Source of the DNA: Rhodocyclaceae bacterium
GTDB taxonomy: Bacteria; Pseudomonadota; Gammaproteobacteria; Burkholderiales; Rhodocyclaceae
Direction: 5' to 3'
DNA: 64,000 nucleotides
NCBI GenBank assembly: GCA_023383815.1
Contig: JAHDYG010000004.1
Coordinates: forward strand, 124,001-188,000
In this document: piece after piece, positions 25,379-34,809 of the stretch
How the letters are laid out: each line of letters opens with the position of its first letter
Position numbering within the stretch: the first letter of the stretch is position 1
The notes under the pieces: generated by a model
What the model saw: the letters and a program-made list of their open reading frames with translations, nothing else
Databases searched by the model: none
What the model was told of the DNA's origin: nothing
Translations under genes and position numbers: made by a program

Positions 25379-26284
25379 ATGCCGGCGATCCCTCGTCCAG
25401 TGCTGCGATTTGCCGTCCGGATGGTTGCCGTGTCGGCGCTCGTGGCTGGCGAGGCCGGTGCCCAGGACCGGGTGGCCGTGCGTGACGGACCGCCGGCCTG
25501 GTCGGATGAACCTCCCGTTGTCGCACGGCTGCTCGAAGACGGTTACCGCGCAGAATCGCTGCGGCTGTCGCAGCTTGCAGCGTCGCGCTATTGTGCGGCG
25601 TCGCGATACGGAAGCATCGAGGGCCACTACCGGCTTGGCCGGCTCTATCTGCTTCGCGGCGGGGGTTCGCGAAACCGGGATGCCGGGCGAGCCCTGCTCG
25701 GAATCGCCGCTCAGGGTGGGCACGAAAAGGCGCGACACCTGCTGGGCAACGCCCAGGCGGTCGTGCATGACCTGCCCGACTGCATGTTCGGGGGCTCGCT
25801 GCCCGAGCTGGCGTTGCTCGATGAAGTCGTACCGCACGAAGTCGTTGCCCGCTTCGTGCGCAATCTTGCCCCCGACAAGCGTCGCCACGCGCAGCTCGTG
25901 CAGCGGCTCGCCTTGCGTTACCGCATCGACCCGAGGCTGGCGCTGGCGATCGTGCGCGCCGAATCCGGCTTCGATCCGCTCGCACGCTCACCCCGCAATG
26001 CGCAGGGTCTGATGCAGCTCATTCCGGAAACCGCAGAACGCTTCGGTGTTCGCAACGTTCTGGACCCGGAGCAGAACGTGCGCGGCGGACTGGCCTACCT
26101 GCGCTGGTTGCTCGATCTGTACGGGGGGGACGTGATGCTCGCATCGGCCGCCTACAACGCCGGAGAGGGGGCCGTGGCCCGCTACGGGGGCGTGCCGCCT
26201 TACGGTGAAACCCTCGAATACGTGCGGCGCATTCTTGCGTTCTACCGCACTTCGCGTCATCAGGCGCCCGGGGAGCAGGGGTGA
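25379..26284 (+). CDS. lytic transglycosylase (SLT domain) with Sel1-like repeats
   Basis: A 301-residue exported murein hydrolase. The signal peptide runs to about residue 28 (AGAQ). Residues 60-125 look like Sel1/TPR-type repeats (YGSIEGHYRLGRLYL, AAQGGHEKARHLLG). The C-terminal soluble transglycosylase domain has catalytic Glu195 in RAESGFDPLARSP, GLMQLIPETAERFGV and ASAAYNAGEGAVARYGG. A GGGAGGA site precedes the ATG. It probably cleaves peptidoglycan in the periplasm during growth or assembly of envelope machines. It is convergent with the epd-like gene. Confidence 0.9.
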   Translation: MPAIPRPVLRFAVRMVAVSALVAGEAGAQDRVAVRDGPPAWSDEPPVVARLLEDGYRAESLRLSQLAASRYCAASRYGSIEGHYRLGRLYLLRGGGSRNRDAGRALLGIAAQGGHEKARHLLGNAQAVVHDLPDCMFGGSLPELALLDEVVPHEVVARFVRNLAPDKRRHAQLVQRLALRYRIDPRLALAIVRAESGFDPLARSPRNAQGLMQLIPETAERFGVRNVLDPEQNVRGGLAYLRWLLDLYGGDVMLASAAYNAGEGAVARYGGVPPYGETLEYVRRILAFYRTSRHQAPGEQG

Positions 26285-26308
26285 GGGAGGCTTCGGTACG
26301 CTGACCGT

Positions 26309-27382
26309 TCAGCGTGTGACCGAGAGCCAGTGGCGTGCTACGTCGACCATTCGGTTGGCGAACCCCCATTCGTTGTCAAACCAGATCAGCAGATTGACCA
26401 GATGCGCGCCGGCGGTCCGTGTCTGGCTGCCATCGACGATCGCCGAATGCGGATCGTGGTTGAAGTCGATCGAGGCGTGGGGTTCCTCGGAGTAGGCGAT
26501 CCGTCCGGCCTGCGGTCCTGTGGCCGCTTCGCGCAGCAGACGGTTGATTTCGACGATGGAAACGTCCTGGCGGAGCTGAAGCACGAGGTCGATCGCCGAC
26601 ACGTTGGTGGTGGGCACACGCACCGCCTTGGCCTGCACCCGGCCGGCCAGACCCGGCAGCAGGCGCTCGATGCCGCGCGCCAGCCCGGTCGATACCGGAA
26701 TGATCGACTGCATCGCCGATCGCGTGCGGCGCAGGTCGAGGTGATGGTAGCCATCGATGAGTGGCTGGTCGTTCATCACCGAATGCACCGTCGTGAGCAA
26801 GGCCTGTTCGATTCCCAGCTCGCGGTCGAGCAGATCGAGCACGGGCACGACCGCGTTCGTCGTGCACGATGCGTTCGAGACGATGCGCTCGTCGCCCCGG
26901 AGCAGGTCGTGATTGGTTCCGAACACGACCGTGGCATCGACGTCTTCGGCGCCGTTGGCCGGATGCGAGAGCAGGAGCCGCGGACAGCCCGCCGCCAGGA
27001 AACGCTCCAGCCCGGCACGATCTCCGTACTGGCCGGAGCACTCGACGATCAGGTCGAGTTCGAGGTCCGGCCAGGCGACTTCTTCGGGGGTTCGAGCATG
27101 GGTGACCTTGATCGCGGCGTCGCCCAGCACCAGTGTGCCTTCCCGGGTCGCGACGGGAACCGGAAAACGGCCGTGCGTCGAGTCGAAGCGGGTCAGGTAG
27201 GCGATGCTGTGCAGATCGGCCGGTTCGTTGATCGCGACGACCTGCATGGCATCCGCGAGCCCGCGTTCGTGCAGGGCGCGCAGGAAGCATCGGCCGATCC
27301 GGCCATAGCCGTTGATTGCGACGCGATGACTCCGTCCGCTTGCGGTGGGAGGGGTAGGAGGGGCGGCGGGTAGGGCGGGCAC
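26309..27382 (-). CDS. epd: erythrose-4-phosphate dehydrogenase-like (GapA family)
   Basis: A 357-residue NAD-dependent dehydrogenase of the glyceraldehyde-3-phosphate dehydrogenase family. INGYGRIGR is the NAD fold; catalytic Cys173 lies in SNASCTTN and His200 in TVHSVMNDQ. The stretches YHHLDLRRTRSAMQSIIPV and VDFNHDPHSAIVDG-like residues near the C-terminus resemble Epd more than GapA. Epd makes 4-phosphoerythronate for pyridoxal phosphate synthesis. A classical GapA role cannot be excluded. The start is a GTG, giving a Pro-rich 17-residue extension before the fold, so a later start is possible. Confidence 0.75.
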   Translation of the reverse strand: MPALPAAPPTPPTASGRSHRVAINGYGRIGRCFLRALHERGLADAMQVVAINEPADLHSIAYLTRFDSTHGRFPVPVATREGTLVLGDAAIKVTHARTPEEVAWPDLELDLIVECSGQYGDRAGLERFLAAGCPRLLLSHPANGAEDVDATVVFGTNHDLLRGDERIVSNASCTTNAVVPVLDLLDRELGIEQALLTTVHSVMNDQPLIDGYHHLDLRRTRSAMQSIIPVSTGLARGIERLLPGLAGRVQAKAVRVPTTNVSAIDLVLQLRQDVSIVEINRLLREAATGPQAGRIAYSEEPHASIDFNHDPHSAIVDGSQTRTAGAHLVNLLIWFDNEWGFANRMVDVARHWLSVTR

Positions 27383-27460
27383 GGTGAAGGTTGTCTGCGG
27401 AGGGATGAACGGATGACGGACTACCGGAATGACGAAGAGGCGAGGTGGTTGCGGCAGGGG

Positions 27461-28309
27461 TCAGACTTCGACGTGGCGCAGCGACAGATCGAGGGCGCGG
27501 ACATCCTTGGTGAGACTTCCGATCGAGATGCGGTCGACGCCGGTCTCGGCGATTGCCCGCACCCGGTCTAGATTCACTCCGCCCGAGGCCTCCAGCTCGG
27601 CGCGGCCGGCAGTGATGCGCACTGCCTCGCGCATCATGTCGAGATCCATGTTGTCGAGCAGAATCATCTTCGCGCCCGCATCGAGCGCTTCTTCGAGCTG
27701 ATCGAGACGCTCGATCTCGACCTCGATGAAGACGTTCGACGGCGCGATCCGGCGCGCCGCCTTGACGACCTTGCGGATGCTGCCGGCGGCGATGATGTGG
27801 TTTTCCTTGATCAGGATTCCGTCATAGAGTCCGATGCGGTGATTGAGTCCGCCGCCGGTTGCAACCGCGTACTTCTGCGCCAGCCGCAGGCCGGGCAGGG
27901 TCTTGCGGGTGTCGACGATGCGCGCCCGGGTGCCTGCAACCGCCTCGACGTAGCGGCGCGTGACGGTCGCCGTGCCGGAGAGCAGTTGCAGGAAGTTCAG
28001 CGCGGTCCGTTCCGCGGTGAGCAGGGTGCGTGCGCTGGCCACAACGTCGCACAGCGCCTGGCCGGGCTCGACGGGGTCGCCGTCGTGTGCGTGCCACAGC
28101 ACCGTTGCGGTCGGATCGAGTGCCGCGAAGCTGGCATCGAACCACGCCGTGCCGCACAGCACGGCCGCTTCGCGCGTGACGACCCGGCCGCGGGCGTCGG
28201 TGTCGGCGGCGATCAGTTGCGCGGTGAGATCCCCAGTGCCGACATCCTCGGCGAGCGAGGCGGCGACGGATCGCTGGATTTCGATTCGGAGCTGATCTGG
28301 AAGGGCCAT
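27461..28309 (-). CDS. nadC: nicotinate-nucleotide pyrophosphorylase (quinolinate phosphoribosyltransferase)
   Basis: A 282-residue enzyme converting quinolinate and PRPP to nicotinate mononucleotide in de novo NAD synthesis. The family motifs [51 protein letters not shown] and LEASGGVNL are all present and length is normal. The ATG starts the typical short N-terminus. It is divergent from the EamA exporter gene and follows the epd-like gene with a 78-bp gap. Confidence 0.97.
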   Translation of the reverse strand: MALPDQLRIEIQRSVAASLAEDVGTGDLTAQLIAADTDARGRVVTREAAVLCGTAWFDASFAALDPTATVLWHAHDGDPVEPGQALCDVVASARTLLTAERTALNFLQLLSGTATVTRRYVEAVAGTRARIVDTRKTLPGLRLAQKYAVATGGGLNHRIGLYDGILIKENHIIAAGSIRKVVKAARRIAPSNVFIEVEIERLDQLEEALDAGAKMILLDNMDLDMMREAVRITAGRAELEASGGVNLDRVRAIAETGVDRISIGSLTKDVRALDLSLRHVEV

Positions 28310-28391
28310 GGCCGGAGCGCCTGCGAGGTGTATGATTCGGCCCTGAATCTTAACACCCGAGGGCAGGTCCCCGCCCTCCGTCCGGAGCGGA

Positions 28392-29312
28392 TTGCGAGCC
28401 GCCGGCGTACTGAACGAACCCCTCCGATTGAAGACCTCCGATCTCACCGAGCTTTTCGTGCTCGCCGCGCTGTGGGGAAGCTCCTTTCTCTTCATGCGGA
28501 TTGCCGCGCCGGAATTCGGGCCGTTCGCATTGGTCGAGCTGCGGGTCGGGCTGGCCGCCCTGTTTCTCGTCCCCTTGCTGGCCTGGCACGGCGGACTGAA
28601 AACGCTGTGGCGGCGGGCAGGCGTGCTGCTGCTGGTCGGCCTCATCAATTCCGCCTTGCCCTTCGTGCTCTATGCGTGGGCCTTGCTCTCGATCCCGGCC
28701 GGATTCGCGGCGATCACGAACGCCACGGCGCCGTTGTTTGCCGCGCTGATCGCGTGGTTGTGGCTCAAGGACCGACTGAGTGCGACGGCCGTGATCGGTT
28801 TGCTCATCGGGCTTTGCGGCGTCGTCATCCTCGTCTGGCCAAAGATCGATTTCGGTGCTGACGCTCCGGGATGGGCCGTGCTGGCCTGCCTTGCGGCGAC
28901 GCTGAGCTATGGCGTTGCAGCCAGCGTCACGAAGCGTCATCTCACCGGCGTGGCGCCGCTCGCGATCGCCGCCGGCAGTCAGCTCTATGCGGCCCTGCTC
29001 GTGGCGCCGCTCGCCTGGTGGCATTGGCCGCAGCACAATCCGGGTGTCGAGCCCTGGCTGGCCGCGGGCGTCCTTGCGCTCGGCTGCACCGGCATCGCCT
29101 ACATCCTGTTCTTCCGTCTGATCGCGAGCGTCGGGCCAGCCCGGGCGATTGCGGTGACCTTCCTGATTCCGGCATTCGGGATGCTTTGGGGGGTACTCTT
29201 CCTCGATGAATCGGTCACGACCAGCATGATTGCTGGTGCCGCCGTGATCCTGCTCGGGGTCGGGCTGGCCAACGGAATCGTGCGTCTGCCCGGGAAGGTC
29301 GCTCCGGACTGA
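28392..29312 (+). CDS. EamA family (DMT) transporter
   Basis: A 306-residue membrane protein with ten predicted helices in two EamA repeats (about residues 20-145 and 160-295). Typical pieces include [18 protein letters not shown] near the start, [17 protein letters not shown] ending the first repeat and [15 protein letters not shown] in the second. Members export metabolites or amino acids; the substrate is unknown. The frame opens with TTG preceded by GGAGCGGA; a second TTG 12 codons later is an alternative start. The nearest gene downstream, nnr, is convergent. Confidence 0.85.
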   Translation: MRAAGVLNEPLRLKTSDLTELFVLAALWGSSFLFMRIAAPEFGPFALVELRVGLAALFLVPLLAWHGGLKTLWRRAGVLLLVGLINSALPFVLYAWALLSIPAGFAAITNATAPLFAALIAWLWLKDRLSATAVIGLLIGLCGVVILVWPKIDFGADAPGWAVLACLAATLSYGVAASVTKRHLTGVAPLAIAAGSQLYAALLVAPLAWWHWPQHNPGVEPWLAAGVLALGCTGIAYILFFRLIASVGPARAIAVTFLIPAFGMLWGVLFLDESVTTSMIAGAAVILLGVGLANGIVRLPGKVAPD

Positions 29313-29337
29313 AGGATCGTTGTGAGTTGCGCTCCGG

Positions 29338-30843
29338 TCAGTGGCCGTGGGTGGCCTGGATGACCCATCCGTTGAACACGCCGCGCGAGGCTTCGGCCAC
29401 TTCTCCGGCCGTCAGGCCGATGGGGCCGATGCCCTCGCGTGCGAGCCGGTCGGCCGCTGCACCATGCAGATGTACGGCCGCGACAAGCGCTTCTTCCGGC
29501 GGCCAGCCCTGCGCCAGCAGGCTCGCAACCAGTCCGGTCAGCACGTCGCCCATGCCGGCCGTGGCCATGCCTGCGTGCCCGGTCGTGTTGATGAACCAGC
29601 GACCGTCCGGCGTCGCGAGGATGCTGCCGCAGCCTTTCAGGACCACCAGTGCGTTGTAGCGTGCGGCGAGGGTCTGGGCGGATTTCACACGGTCGGACTG
29701 GACCGCCGTGACGCTCGTGCCCAGCAGTCGACCCGCTTCGGCCGGGTGCGGGGTCAGGACGGTGGGGCCCGTGCGTGCGAGCACCTTCGAGTGCAGCCCG
29801 GGTTCGATCGCCAGCAGGTTGAGGCCGTCGGCGTCGAGCACGAGCGGCAGGCGGCTGCCGATGGCTCGATCGAGAAGACTGATCGCCATCGTGCTGCGGC
29901 CGAGTCCGGGACCGACCGCGAGCACGCTGGCCTGTTCGAGGATCAGGTCCGAGGGGCGCAGGATGAGTTCGGGCTGGCCCGTGTCGACAAGCGGTGCATG
30001 CTGGTCGATGAGCCCGACGAAGACCCGTCCTGCGCCGAGTTTCAGCGCCGCGCGGCCGGCCAGGAGGGCGGCGCCGGTCATGCCCGGTGCGCCGCCGATC
30101 ACCCCGACGTGTCCGTACGTGCCCTTGTGGGTGTTGAACAGACGTGGTTTGAGGTGGTTGCGGAATTGGCCGGGCTGGATGACGTGGCCATCGGCCGCCC
30201 GGTGGTTCGCCGGCGTGATGTCGAGGCTGCGCACGATCACGGCGCCCGCCTGATCGGGGCCGTTGAGGGTCAGCAGGCCGGCCTTCAGGGCCATGAAGGT
30301 GAGCGTGTGGGTCGCGCGAAAGGCCGTCCCGAGGATGCGTCCAGTGTCCGCGTCCAGCCCGCTCGGGACGTCGACGGCCATTCGGGGCACCTCCTGCGCG
30401 TTGAGCGCTTCGATCCATCTCGCGTAGCGTCCTTCGACCGGACGCTGCAGCCCGATTCCGAACAGCGCATCGGCGACGAGTGACCAGCCGCCCGTCGGCG
30501 GCGAAGGCAGTTCGGTCAGGATCTCGCCGCCCGCATCGCGCCAGGCTTCGAGCGCGATCTTCGCGTCGGGTGGAAGGGTTTCCGGATCGCCGGCGAAGGC
30601 GACCTGTACGCTGCGCTTGGCCTGCAGCAGTCGACGGGCCATGACGAAACCGTCGCCGCCGTTGTTGCCCGGCCCGCAGGCGATCAGCACCGGCCCGGTG
30701 CGATCCATGATGAGGCGGAAGGCCTCTTCCGCCGCGGCCCGTCCGGCGCGTTCCATCAACGACGGCTCGGCGTGGGCGAGGACCTGGTCTTCGATTTCGC
30801 GGATGCCGGCGACGCTGTAGATGGGCTGCAAGGGTTCGAACAT
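29338..30843 (-). CDS. nnr: bifunctional NAD(P)H-hydrate repair enzyme (epimerase/dehydratase)
   Basis: A 501-residue fusion that repairs hydrated NAD(P)H. The N-terminal YjeF epimerase half (about 1-215) has ACGPGNNGGDGFVMARRL and LFGIGLQRPVEGRY. The C-terminal dehydratase half has GVIGGAPGMTGAALLAGRAA, LTPHPAEAGRLLG and the catalytic TAGMGDVLTGLVA. Length and order match bacterial Nnr. A tRNA threonylcarbamoyladenosine gene (tsaE), a frequent neighbour elsewhere, is absent. It is divergent from the EAL-CBS-GGDEF gene. Confidence 0.95.
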   Translation of the reverse strand: MFEPLQPIYSVAGIREIEDQVLAHAEPSLMERAGRAAAEEAFRLIMDRTGPVLIACGPGNNGGDGFVMARRLLQAKRSVQVAFAGDPETLPPDAKIALEAWRDAGGEILTELPSPPTGGWSLVADALFGIGLQRPVEGRYARWIEALNAQEVPRMAVDVPSGLDADTGRILGTAFRATHTLTFMALKAGLLTLNGPDQAGAVIVRSLDITPANHRAADGHVIQPGQFRNHLKPRLFNTHKGTYGHVGVIGGAPGMTGAALLAGRAALKLGAGRVFVGLIDQHAPLVDTGQPELILRPSDLILEQASVLAVGPGLGRSTMAISLLDRAIGSRLPLVLDADGLNLLAIEPGLHSKVLARTGPTVLTPHPAEAGRLLGTSVTAVQSDRVKSAQTLAARYNALVVLKGCGSILATPDGRWFINTTGHAGMATAGMGDVLTGLVASLLAQGWPPEEALVAAVHLHGAAADRLAREGIGPIGLTAGEVAEASRGVFNGWVIQATHGH

Positions 30844-31032
30844 GCTGGGCTCCCCGGAGTGCGGACGGATCGGTTGCGGACAGGCTTGGGATTCTACGCG
30901 TTGTCACCCCGAGGGCGATGGGTGCGCAAGCGCCGGACGGAGCGACCGGGTGCCGGACGCGGAGCGGAGCGTCACGCCTGCGTAATCCGGTGCGCAAACA
31001 ATGTCGTTGCGGGCAAGCAGAGGAGGAACCCG

Positions 31033-32874
31033 ATGAAGACCCGAACGTACGACGAACTGGAGCGGATCGTGGGCGAGAGGCGACTGGAGTTCGTGTTCCA
31101 GCCCATCGTCGATGTGGTTCGCTCGGAGATCTATGGTTTCGAGGCCCTGATGCGTGGTCCGGAGCACTCACCCTTGCGCGCCCCGGACGCCTTGCTGAGT
31201 GCGGCAAGACAGGCAGGATTGCTCGTGGAGCTGGAGCGATGCGCCGTTCTCGGTGCGGTCCGGGCGTTCGGTGCGCTGGGGCTGTCCGGAAAGCTCTTCC
31301 TGAACGCGAGCGCGCCGGCCGTCCATGGGTTGGCCGTGGATCGCGGGAACGTGCTGTTCGGCACCGCGGTCGCGGCCGGCGTGGCCCCTTCACGCCTGAT
31401 GATCGAGCTGACCGAGCACGAGCGGGTCGAGGATACCGACGCACTCCAGGAAGCCCTGACCGTCTTCACGACCCAGGATATCGGGATTGCGCTCGACGAC
31501 TTCGGCGACGGTCGTTCGAGCCTGCGCCTGTGGGCCCAGCTTCAGCCCGACATCGTCAAGCTCGACAAGTACTTCACGCGCGACGTCCATCGCGACAACC
31601 GGAAAGTGATCATCCTGCGGACGATGCTTGCGCTGGCCGAGCGCTTTGGATCGCTGCTGGTGGCCGAAGGGATCGAGAATCCGGCCGAACTCGCCGTACT
31701 CAGGGATCTGGGGTGCCGCTATGCCCAGGGCTATCTGCTCGGGAGACCGGCGGCAATGCCGTCGGAAGTGATTCCGCAGTCGGTGCAGGAGATCTTCCGC
31801 TCGAGCAAGATCGCGGTCCTGCCCAGCGCGCCGCCGCGCCGCGACAGCGAGGAAACCGTTCGCCGCCTGCTCGTCGCGGCCGAGGCCGTATCGCCTGCGC
31901 ACAGCGTCGATGACGTTCGCCAGTTCTTTGGGCTGCACGAGGCGTTGCACGCGGTGGCGGTCGTCGAGGACGGCTATCCGGTCGGGCTCATCAATCGTCG
32001 CAGCTTTCTCGAGCAGTTCGCCCAGCCCTACTATCGCGAATTGTTCGGACGACGCTCGTGCGCCACGCTGATGAATCCGGCAGCGTTCCGGGTCGATCTT
32101 TCCGTGCAGATCGAATCGCTCACTGCGATGCTCGCGGGCGAGGATCAGCGTTACCTTTTCGACGGCTTCATCGTCACGGACGGCGGTCGCTATGCCGGAC
32201 TTGCCACCGGCGAGAGCCTCGTCAAGGCTGTCACCGAATGCCGCATCGAGGCGGCACGCCATGCCAATCCGCTGACCTTCCTGCCCGGCAACATTCCGAT
32301 CACCGAGCATATCCGCCGTCTCCTCGATGCGCGGGTACAGTTCGCCGCCTGCTACTTCGACCTCAACAGTTTCAAGCCCTTCAATGATCTGTATGGCTAC
32401 TGGCGCGGCGACGAGATGATCAAGCTCGCAGCGGCCGTGATCCAGTCCGGCGCGGATCCGTCGCAGGACTTCGTCGGGCACGTGGGCGGGGATGACTTCG
32501 TGGTGCTCTTCCAGAGTGATGACTGGATGCAGCGCTGCCGGCGCATCGTCGGTGACTTCAACCTGCGTGCCAAGGCACTGTTCGATGCCGAGGATCTGCA
32601 GCAGAACGGCTTCACGAGCGAGGATCGGCAGGGGTTCCGGGTCCTGTTCCCGCTGACGACGATCGTGGTCGGTGCCGTGCATGTCGAGCCGGGGGCGTAC
32701 GAGGCACCCGAGGCCGTTGCATCGGCGGCCGCTGCCGCGAAGAAGCTTGCGAAGAAGAGTGCCGATGGCGTGCATGTGCGGGTGGCTGCGGTCCCGTGGT
32801 GTCTCGAAGGAGAACCTGCGAGCCGCTTGCCGGCGCTCGCGCAATCGGCCGGCAACAATCGCGCCGTATGTTGA
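31033..32874 (+). CDS. EAL-CBS-GGDEF c-di-GMP turnover protein
   Basis: A 613-residue cytoplasmic protein with no membrane segments. The N-terminal EAL domain (15-255) keeps the phosphodiesterase residues: Glu37 of EALMR, Asn91, Glu125, Asp155-Asp156 in LDDFG, Lys176, Glu212 and Gln232. A CBS-like segment (290-400) follows. The GGDEF domain (415-590) has DFNSF-like substrate residues (YFDLNSFKPFNDLYG) and the signature GGDDF (485-489), a variant found in active cyclases. It could therefore make or degrade c-di-GMP depending on input. AGGAGG precedes the ATG. The SiaA-like phosphatase gene follows after 94 bp and carries the same CBS-like segment, suggesting one signalling module. Confidence 0.9.
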   Translation: MKTRTYDELERIVGERRLEFVFQPIVDVVRSEIYGFEALMRGPEHSPLRAPDALLSAARQAGLLVELERCAVLGAVRAFGALGLSGKLFLNASAPAVHGLAVDRGNVLFGTAVAAGVAPSRLMIELTEHERVEDTDALQEALTVFTTQDIGIALDDFGDGRSSLRLWAQLQPDIVKLDKYFTRDVHRDNRKVIILRTMLALAERFGSLLVAEGIENPAELAVLRDLGCRYAQGYLLGRPAAMPSEVIPQSVQEIFRSSKIAVLPSAPPRRDSEETVRRLLVAAEAVSPAHSVDDVRQFFGLHEALHAVAVVEDGYPVGLINRRSFLEQFAQPYYRELFGRRSCATLMNPAAFRVDLSVQIESLTAMLAGEDQRYLFDGFIVTDGGRYAGLATGESLVKAVTECRIEAARHANPLTFLPGNIPITEHIRRLLDARVQFAACYFDLNSFKPFNDLYGYWRGDEMIKLAAAVIQSGADPSQDFVGHVGGDDFVVLFQSDDWMQRCRRIVGDFNLRAKALFDAEDLQQNGFTSEDRQGFRVLFPLTTIVVGAVHVEPGAYEAPEAVASAAAAAKKLAKKSADGVHVRVAAVPWCLEGEPASRLPALAQSAGNNRAVC

Positions 32875-32968
32875 CGCCGGGTCGGGACGTGCGTGGGCAC
32901 CGGAGTGCAGCGCTGGGCCTGGCCAGGCGGCGCATCCGCGCCCAATCCCATTGCGACAGGAGCCTCAG

Positions 32969-34240
32969 ATGAACCGGGTACTTTCCGTACAAGACAGCGG
33001 CCGGACCGAAGCGGCGGAGCGTGCCGCCTTGCGCACCACGCGTGATCTGCTGATCGAGATCGAGCCCGTGACCCCCGCGGTCGAGAACCGTGACGTGTTC
33101 GCGATCTTCGAGAGCGAGACGGATCTGATCGGGCTGCCGGTGGTCGAGGACGGCCGCCCGATCGGGCTCATCAACCGCAACATCTTCATGCAGAGCCTCG
33201 CACGGCCGTTCCATCGCGAGATCTACTGGCACAAGAGCTGCATCGCGTTCATGGACAAGACGCCGTTCGTTGCCGAGATCGCCCTGTCCATCGAAGAGCT
33301 GTCCTTGCGCATCGTCGAGAGCGGAACGAAGACGCTGATGGACGGGTTCATCATCGCCGAGCAGGGACGCTATCGGGGCATCGGTCTGGCCCAGGACATG
33401 CTGCGAGCGATGGCCTTTCTTCAGGCCGAGCGGAACCGCATCGTGATGGAGTCGATCGACTATGGCAGCGTGATCCAGCGTTCGCTCAGCCGGGCTTCAC
33501 GCCAGGCCATGCGCAGATCGCTCCCCGACCACTTCCTGTTGTGGGAGCCGCGCGATGTGGTGAGCGGGGACTTTTACTTCTTCCAGGACTATCCGGACGG
33601 ATTCCTGTTCGGACTCTACGACTGCACCGGGCATGGCGTACCGGGGGCCTTCATGACCCTGATCATGTCGTCGTTCCTGCAAGGGTCCATCCGCGAGGAG
33701 ACGCGGCGTGATCCCGGGCGCTTGCTCGGCGAGATCAACCGGCGCGTGAAATCCGCGATGGACCAGATCGACCACCAGCATTCGGACAGCACCGAGCACC
33801 ACTCGGACGACGGCATGGACGCGGCGTTCTGCTGGTACGACAGACACTCGCGTCGCCTGACCTATGCCGGTGCGCACCTGCAGCTCTTCATGCTGGCGCC
33901 GGGCGAGGACGAGGTGCGGATCCTGTCGGGCGAGCGTCATGGGGTCGGGTACGCCACGACGTCGATGGACCAGATCTGGACGAATCACGTGCGAGAGCTG
34001 GAAGAGGGGGCGGCGGTGTATCTCTTCACCGACGGACTGCTGGACCAGCTCGGCGGCGAGCGCCGGATCGCGTTCGGCAAGCGGCGCTTGTGCGCAACGC
34101 TCCTGGCGCATCGCGACGCGCCCATGAGCACGCAGCGCGCCGCGCTGTTCGAGGCGCTGCTGGGCTACCAGGGGGCGGAGCCGCGCAAGGACGACATCAG
34201 CGCGTTCGGCTTCCGGGCAACGGGGGATCTTGGCGCATGA
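32969..34240 (+). CDS. SiaA-like PP2C (SpoIIE-type) phosphatase with CBS-like input
   Basis: A 423-residue soluble protein. Residues 43-145 form a CBS-like segment with VVEDGRPIGLINRNIF and DGFIIAEQGRYRGIG, nearly the same as in the upstream c-di-GMP protein. A helical linker (150-185) leads to a PP2C/SpoIIE phosphatase domain (188-415) with metal-site motifs DVVSGDFYFF and DCTGHGVPGAFM and, near the end, LFTDGLLDQLGG. In Pseudomonas aeruginosa SiaA is membrane-bound with a HAMP domain and dephosphorylates SiaC; here the input half is soluble. The ATG has an AGGAG site. Its stop overlaps the SiaB-like start (ATGA). Confidence 0.87.
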   Translation: MNRVLSVQDSGRTEAAERAALRTTRDLLIEIEPVTPAVENRDVFAIFESETDLIGLPVVEDGRPIGLINRNIFMQSLARPFHREIYWHKSCIAFMDKTPFVAEIALSIEELSLRIVESGTKTLMDGFIIAEQGRYRGIGLAQDMLRAMAFLQAERNRIVMESIDYGSVIQRSLSRASRQAMRRSLPDHFLLWEPRDVVSGDFYFFQDYPDGFLFGLYDCTGHGVPGAFMTLIMSSFLQGSIREETRRDPGRLLGEINRRVKSAMDQIDHQHSDSTEHHSDDGMDAAFCWYDRHSRRLTYAGAHLQLFMLAPGEDEVRILSGERHGVGYATTSMDQIWTNHVRELEEGAAVYLFTDGLLDQLGGERRIAFGKRRLCATLLAHRDAPMSTQRAALFEALLGYQGAEPRKDDISAFGFRATGDLGA

Positions 34241-34785
34241 ATACCGCACTCTTCAGTGAATTCTGCAACCGTGCAGCCGGCAATGGGGTGTTGTTCTACT
34301 ACTCGGGCGAGTTCTCGCAGAACGTGGTTCATACCCTGGGCGATGCCGTGCGCCGGCGCGTGGATGCCTGCGGGGCCAACGGTGTGGTGCGCAGGAAGGT
34401 CTTCTCGGCCTTCGTGGAGATGGCGCAGAACATCGTTCACTACGCCGAGGCCGCAAACGGCGCGGGGAGGATCGGTGCCGTCGCGGTCGGTCTGGGCGAG
34501 GAGGGGCGTTTCAGCGTGCTGTGTGCAAGCCCGGTGCGGGCCGACCAGGTGGAGCGCATCCGCAGCCGGCTCGACCCCTTGCGCTCGATGACGCTGGATC
34601 AGATCCGGCAGGCATACCGCGAGCAGCTGCGCAACGAGGCGCATGCCGAAGACGAGGTCAGCCGGGGGGCGGGACTTGGCTTCCTCACCCTTGCGCGCGA
34701 AGCGAGCGAGCCGATCGAGTACCGCATCACCTATACCTCGGGCGACCACTCCCGCGCCGAGTTCTACCTGCGTGCCGTGATCTAG
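34237..34785 (+). CDS. siaB: SiaB family protein kinase
   Basis: A 182-residue protein of the SiaB family (DUF6272), GHKL-fold kinases related to anti-sigma kinases. Recognisable stretches are FYYSGEFSQNVVHTLGDAV, the N-box-like FVEMAQNIVHYAE and GAGLGFLTLAREAS. In Pseudomonas SiaB phosphorylates SiaC and so opposes SiaA. It overlaps the phosphatase gene by four bases and precedes the SiaC-like gene by 24 bases, matching the siaABC order. Confidence 0.88.
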   Translation: MNTALFSEFCNRAAGNGVLFYYSGEFSQNVVHTLGDAVRRRVDACGANGVVRRKVFSAFVEMAQNIVHYAEAANGAGRIGAVAVGLGEEGRFSVLCASPVRADQVERIRSRLDPLRSMTLDQIRQAYREQLRNEAHAEDEVSRGAGLGFLTLAREASEPIEYRITYTSGDHSRAEFYLRAVI

Positions 34786-34809
34786 CAAACCATCAAGCGG
34801 AGAGACAGC